From: CAZLKT01 sp964560205
GTDB lineage: Bacteria; Pseudomonadota; Alphaproteobacteria; Holosporales; Holosporaceae
DNA: 32,705 nucleotides
Direction: 5' to 3'
Assembly: GCA_964560205.1 (NCBI GenBank)
Contig: CAZLKT010000010.1
Span: forward strand, 1-32,705
The notes beneath the pieces were generated by a model that was not told where the DNA came from, did not search any database, and saw nothing but the letters and a program-made list of their open reading frames with translations. Positions 30,867-32,705 of the stretch are shown here, piece by piece. Within the stretch, counting starts at the first letter, position 1. Each line of letters begins with the position of its first letter. Made by a program: the position numbers and the translations under genes.

Positions 30867-30903
30867 ATGCTGTACGCTTTTTTTCATGTAGAGCATTTTT
30901 TGA
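30867..30903 (+). terminator. Rho-independent terminator after the HU gene
   Basis: ATGCT-G-TAC (30867-30875) pairs with GTA-G-AGCAT (30888-30896), 5 + 3 bp with one mismatch, around a T-rich loop, and is followed by a run of seven T. An A-rich stretch before the stem could pair with the T-run, so it may work in both directions. Downstream, 30904-31557 holds no convincing gene on the plus strand. Confidence 0.65.
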
Positions 30904-31212
30904 GGTTGATCTTTTTTTCTTAGGAGCATATATGGAGAAAGGGTGGCACGGCTTCCTTTCTTCTTATGTTTCTTTAGGGTGCTTTCTGTATGTAGTAGAC
31001 TCCCCCCAGTGATATGGCGTAACTTCATACTGATCTTTATAGCCCCACCACATCTATATTTACTGTTATGTGTGTTTCTTATTTTGATTTTTCGCGTGTA
31101 AAAAAAAGATAGGGACGTGGAGTGGGTCCCTTGTCGCACGTGGTTTTTGGATGAGGGATACTAGCCTCTTGAAGATCAGTGGTAGGATTATCTGATCTTG
31201 GGAGCATAAGGT

Positions 31213-31407
31213 TTAAGGTGTAGGCGTCGATACCTCCTGCGCCAGCGAGAGCTGGTCCATATCTTGCAATAAGAGCTCTCCTCCAGTGTTGCCGCCATTG
31301 CTCCTTAAACGATTTTTTATGCTCATGGGCTTTTTCTCCTCTTCTCTGAACCAAAGCTTTTGTTCAGGCGAATCCTCTTCGATTTTTTGTATAAAGGATA
31401 AGATCAT
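31213..31407 (-). CDS. Possible small hypothetical protein
   Basis: On the reverse strand ATG 31407 follows AGAGGA and opens 64 codons (MILSFIQKIEEDSPEQKLWF...EVSTPTP). All three reverse frames are open through part of this stretch. The frame at 31079-31354 (KSFKEQWRQHWRRALIARYG) looks at least as protein-like but has only a TTG start. One frameshift would join the two, so this may be a broken gene of about 110 codons. I recognise no family. The surrounding 30904-31557 region is otherwise gene-free. Confidence 0.3.
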   Translation of the reverse strand: MILSFIQKIEEDSPEQKLWFREEEKKPMSIKNRLRSNGGNTGGELLLQDMDQLSLAQEVSTPTP

Positions 31408-31470
31408 TTTCCTCTATTTTTGGTTTAGTTGAAAAAAAGATTTTTCATGCATACATAGGAAATGAATTAT

Positions 31471-31499
31471 TTTAAGTTTTGTTTATTTTTCTTTATACT
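31471..31499 (+). promoter_or_regulatory. Promoter candidate for the 31558 gene
   Basis: TATACT (31494-31499) is a good -10. TTTAAG lies 17 nt upstream and is a weak -35. The context is very T/A-rich. Transcription would start near 31506, about 52 nt before ATG 31558. Confidence 0.5.
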
Positions 31500-31557
31500 A
31501 TATTGACTTTTTTTTTGTGGTGTTTAGAGTTATCATTGCAAAAAAAAAGGGGTTCGT

Positions 31558-32391
31558 ATGAAAAAAAGAGTTTACCATGTGCTGTTTCTGTGTGCTGTGT
31601 GCTTCACAGAGACCTCGTATTCTGTAAGTAGGTTTTCGCAGGAACAATTAGAAAAAATGGATCAGGAAATAAAGGGTCGTATGCAGTCGCAGGAAGCTGA
31701 GCCTGAGTCTGAGTTCCTAGATCTTGATGAGGAGATAGCTGCAGTGGAAAAAAAGATACATGTTCTATATAAAGAATTAGTAGAACTATGTCATGATTTT
31801 TCTATGGAGAAGCATACAGAGAAAATTAAAAAAAAACAAAATTATATTAATGGAACATTTAATATAATAAAAAAACCTGCGAATGAAGACAAAGTTTTCC
31901 TATCAAAAAAATACGCAGAAAATATTATGCTCTTTCTTCGTAATGCGAAATGTGAAAATCCGTCTAAGGCCAGTCCGTATAAACAAGCGAAAGCTCTTAT
32001 CGATGTGGATTTATTAATAGGAGACAAGAAAAAAGCAGGCTTGACCTTTCCTGATACTGCCACTTCTGATATTAAGATTCGATTCTTAGAAAATAATAGA
32101 GACAAGAGATTGAAGACCCTTTCTGATGCAGAACGGGTATGGTTTCAAAGCATTCATGATGAGTTTGAGAAAGATAGAGCCGAGCTCTTGAAAGATTTGA
32201 AAGAATCGTATATACCATTCAAATATTCTAAACGTATCAGGAGGGGAGCGGAGAAGAATGAAAAAATACGTGATGTTGAGGGTAAAATAGAAGAACTTAC
32301 AGAAGACATGGAAAGTTTAAAGTTACAGAAAAGGAAAAAAGATAAGCTCGCCCTTACCAAGCAAGGAAAAGAAGAAGAGAAGGGGGAGTAA
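31558..32391 (+). CDS. Secreted coiled-coil protein of unknown function
   Basis: I do not recognise this 277-residue protein. It has a clear signal peptide (MKKRVYHVLFLCAVCFTETS, likely cut after SYS) and then almost entirely charged helical sequence. Two heptad-like stretches (about 40-75 and 235-277, rich in Glu/Lys/Leu) suggest coiled coils. The middle contains a less charged part (SPYKQAKALIDVDLLIG). No membrane helix follows the signal, so the protein should be periplasmic or exported. AAGGGG precedes the ATG. Base composition is AT-rich compared with neighbouring housekeeping genes. Secretion and coiled-coil character recall the 9962-11368 protein, but I see no shared sequence. Confidence 0.75.
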   Translation: MKKRVYHVLFLCAVCFTETSYSVSRFSQEQLEKMDQEIKGRMQSQEAEPESEFLDLDEEIAAVEKKIHVLYKELVELCHDFSMEKHTEKIKKKQNYINGTFNIIKKPANEDKVFLSKKYAENIMLFLRNAKCENPSKASPYKQAKALIDVDLLIGDKKKAGLTFPDTATSDIKIRFLENNRDKRLKTLSDAERVWFQSIHDEFEKDRAELLKDLKESYIPFKYSKRIRRGAEKNEKIRDVEGKIEELTEDMESLKLQKRKKDKLALTKQGKEEEKGE

Positions 32392-32511
32392 AAGACAAGG
32401 TAAGAGGGTGGATGGTTTCTATCAGTGTCCCCTTTCTCCAAATATACTTTTGTGCATTTTAAAAAATTCCCATATTTTTTATGGTTTTTCAAAGGTGAGT
32501 GGGGGGCACAA

Positions 32512-32705
32512 ATGCGTCTTCCCCTTTTCATTTTTTTAGTGTTCCTGAGTGTGGTATGCGCTGTCTCTACCCTCTACCACATCCAAAGCTTTTACGTCAT
32601 CAGACCTCTGCTCAGCTATTACAAAAAATCTTACAGGGTTACAAAGCGCACATCGCAAGCAGCATGGAGCTTCCTGCTGAAGCCACCTTTGGATCTTCCG
32701 AGCCC
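32512..32705 (+). CDS. Truncated ORF with signal-like N-terminus at window edge
   Basis: ATG 32512, behind GGGGGG, opens a frame that runs off the window (MRLPLFIFLVFLSVVCAVST, then HIQSFYVIRPLL). The N-terminus looks like a signal peptide or membrane anchor. An alternative start at 32556 in another frame gives KLLRHQTSAQLLQKIL and GYKAHIASSMELPAEATFG, which looks more like a soluble domain. I cannot decide which frame is used, or whether a frameshift joins the two. The 32392-32511 gap shows no clear terminator or promoter. Confidence 0.35.
   Translation, partial: MRLPLFIFLVFLSVVCAVSTLYHIQSFYVIRPLLSYYKKSYRVTKRTSQAAWSFLLKPPLDLPS

Overview
ORGANISM. The window reads as the chromosome of a Gram-negative, host-associated alphaproteobacterium. 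The best guess is a Holosporales- or Rickettsiales-like intracellular bacterium. This is inferred from reduced, tightly overlapping operons, a mlaE/mlaD pair, a SuhB-like IMPase, a porin, HU, a scavenging-type gene set (tryptophan ABC importer under TrpR, thiamine pyrophosphokinase beside a SemiSWEET transporter) and several secreted, lineage-specific proteins. No rRNA, phage, IS element or CRISPR array is visible.

LAYOUT. 1-5021: a truncated secreted basic/TM protein, murF, tRNA-Val(UAC), mlaE, prfA, then a reverse thiN-SemiSWEET pair. 5144-9561: yraN, mlaD, gyrB and a secreted beta-barrel protein with a strong promoter. 9562-11368: a leader region with a perfect sigma70 promoter and a stem-loop, then a large orphan secreted/TM protein. 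11371-16754: a complete biotin cluster, bioB divergent from bioF-bioH-like-bioC-bioD-bioA, followed by tRNA-Ser(CGA). 16948-18002: tandemly duplicated GNAT acetyltransferases. 18145-18981: an alpha/beta hydrolase. 18997-21332: a chained reverse operon ogt-kinase-cutA-miniORF-alkD with a TTGACA-17-TACAAT promoter. 21357-22586: a secreted GH5 cellulase. 22771-25697: trpR-trpX-trpY-trpZ with a TrpR-type operator over the promoter. 25757-27703: a Nudix hydrolase, then a DUF2431 methyltransferase-AlkB pair. 27729-28114: an inverted repeat and a probably decayed gene. 28160-30845: an IMPase/SuhB homologue with substituted metal ligands, a porin and HU. 30904-32705: a gene-poor stretch, a secreted coiled-coil protein and a truncated ORF at the edge.

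HOW IT WORKS TOGETHER. The cell appears to make its own biotin with a self-contained operon that includes a compact BioH-like esterase. It appears to import tryptophan under TrpR control and probably to trap thiamine by pyrophosphorylation. Two alkylation-repair enzymes (Ogt, AlkD) share an operon into which a kinase and cutA seem to have been inserted between copies of one junction sequence. A third alkylation-related enzyme (AlkB) is paired with an RNA-methyltransferase-like protein of a family best known from eukaryotes. The cellulase, the porin and the orphan secreted proteins are the likeliest points of contact with the host.

LIMITS. Family calls come from motifs read by eye. No search, alignment or structure prediction was run.
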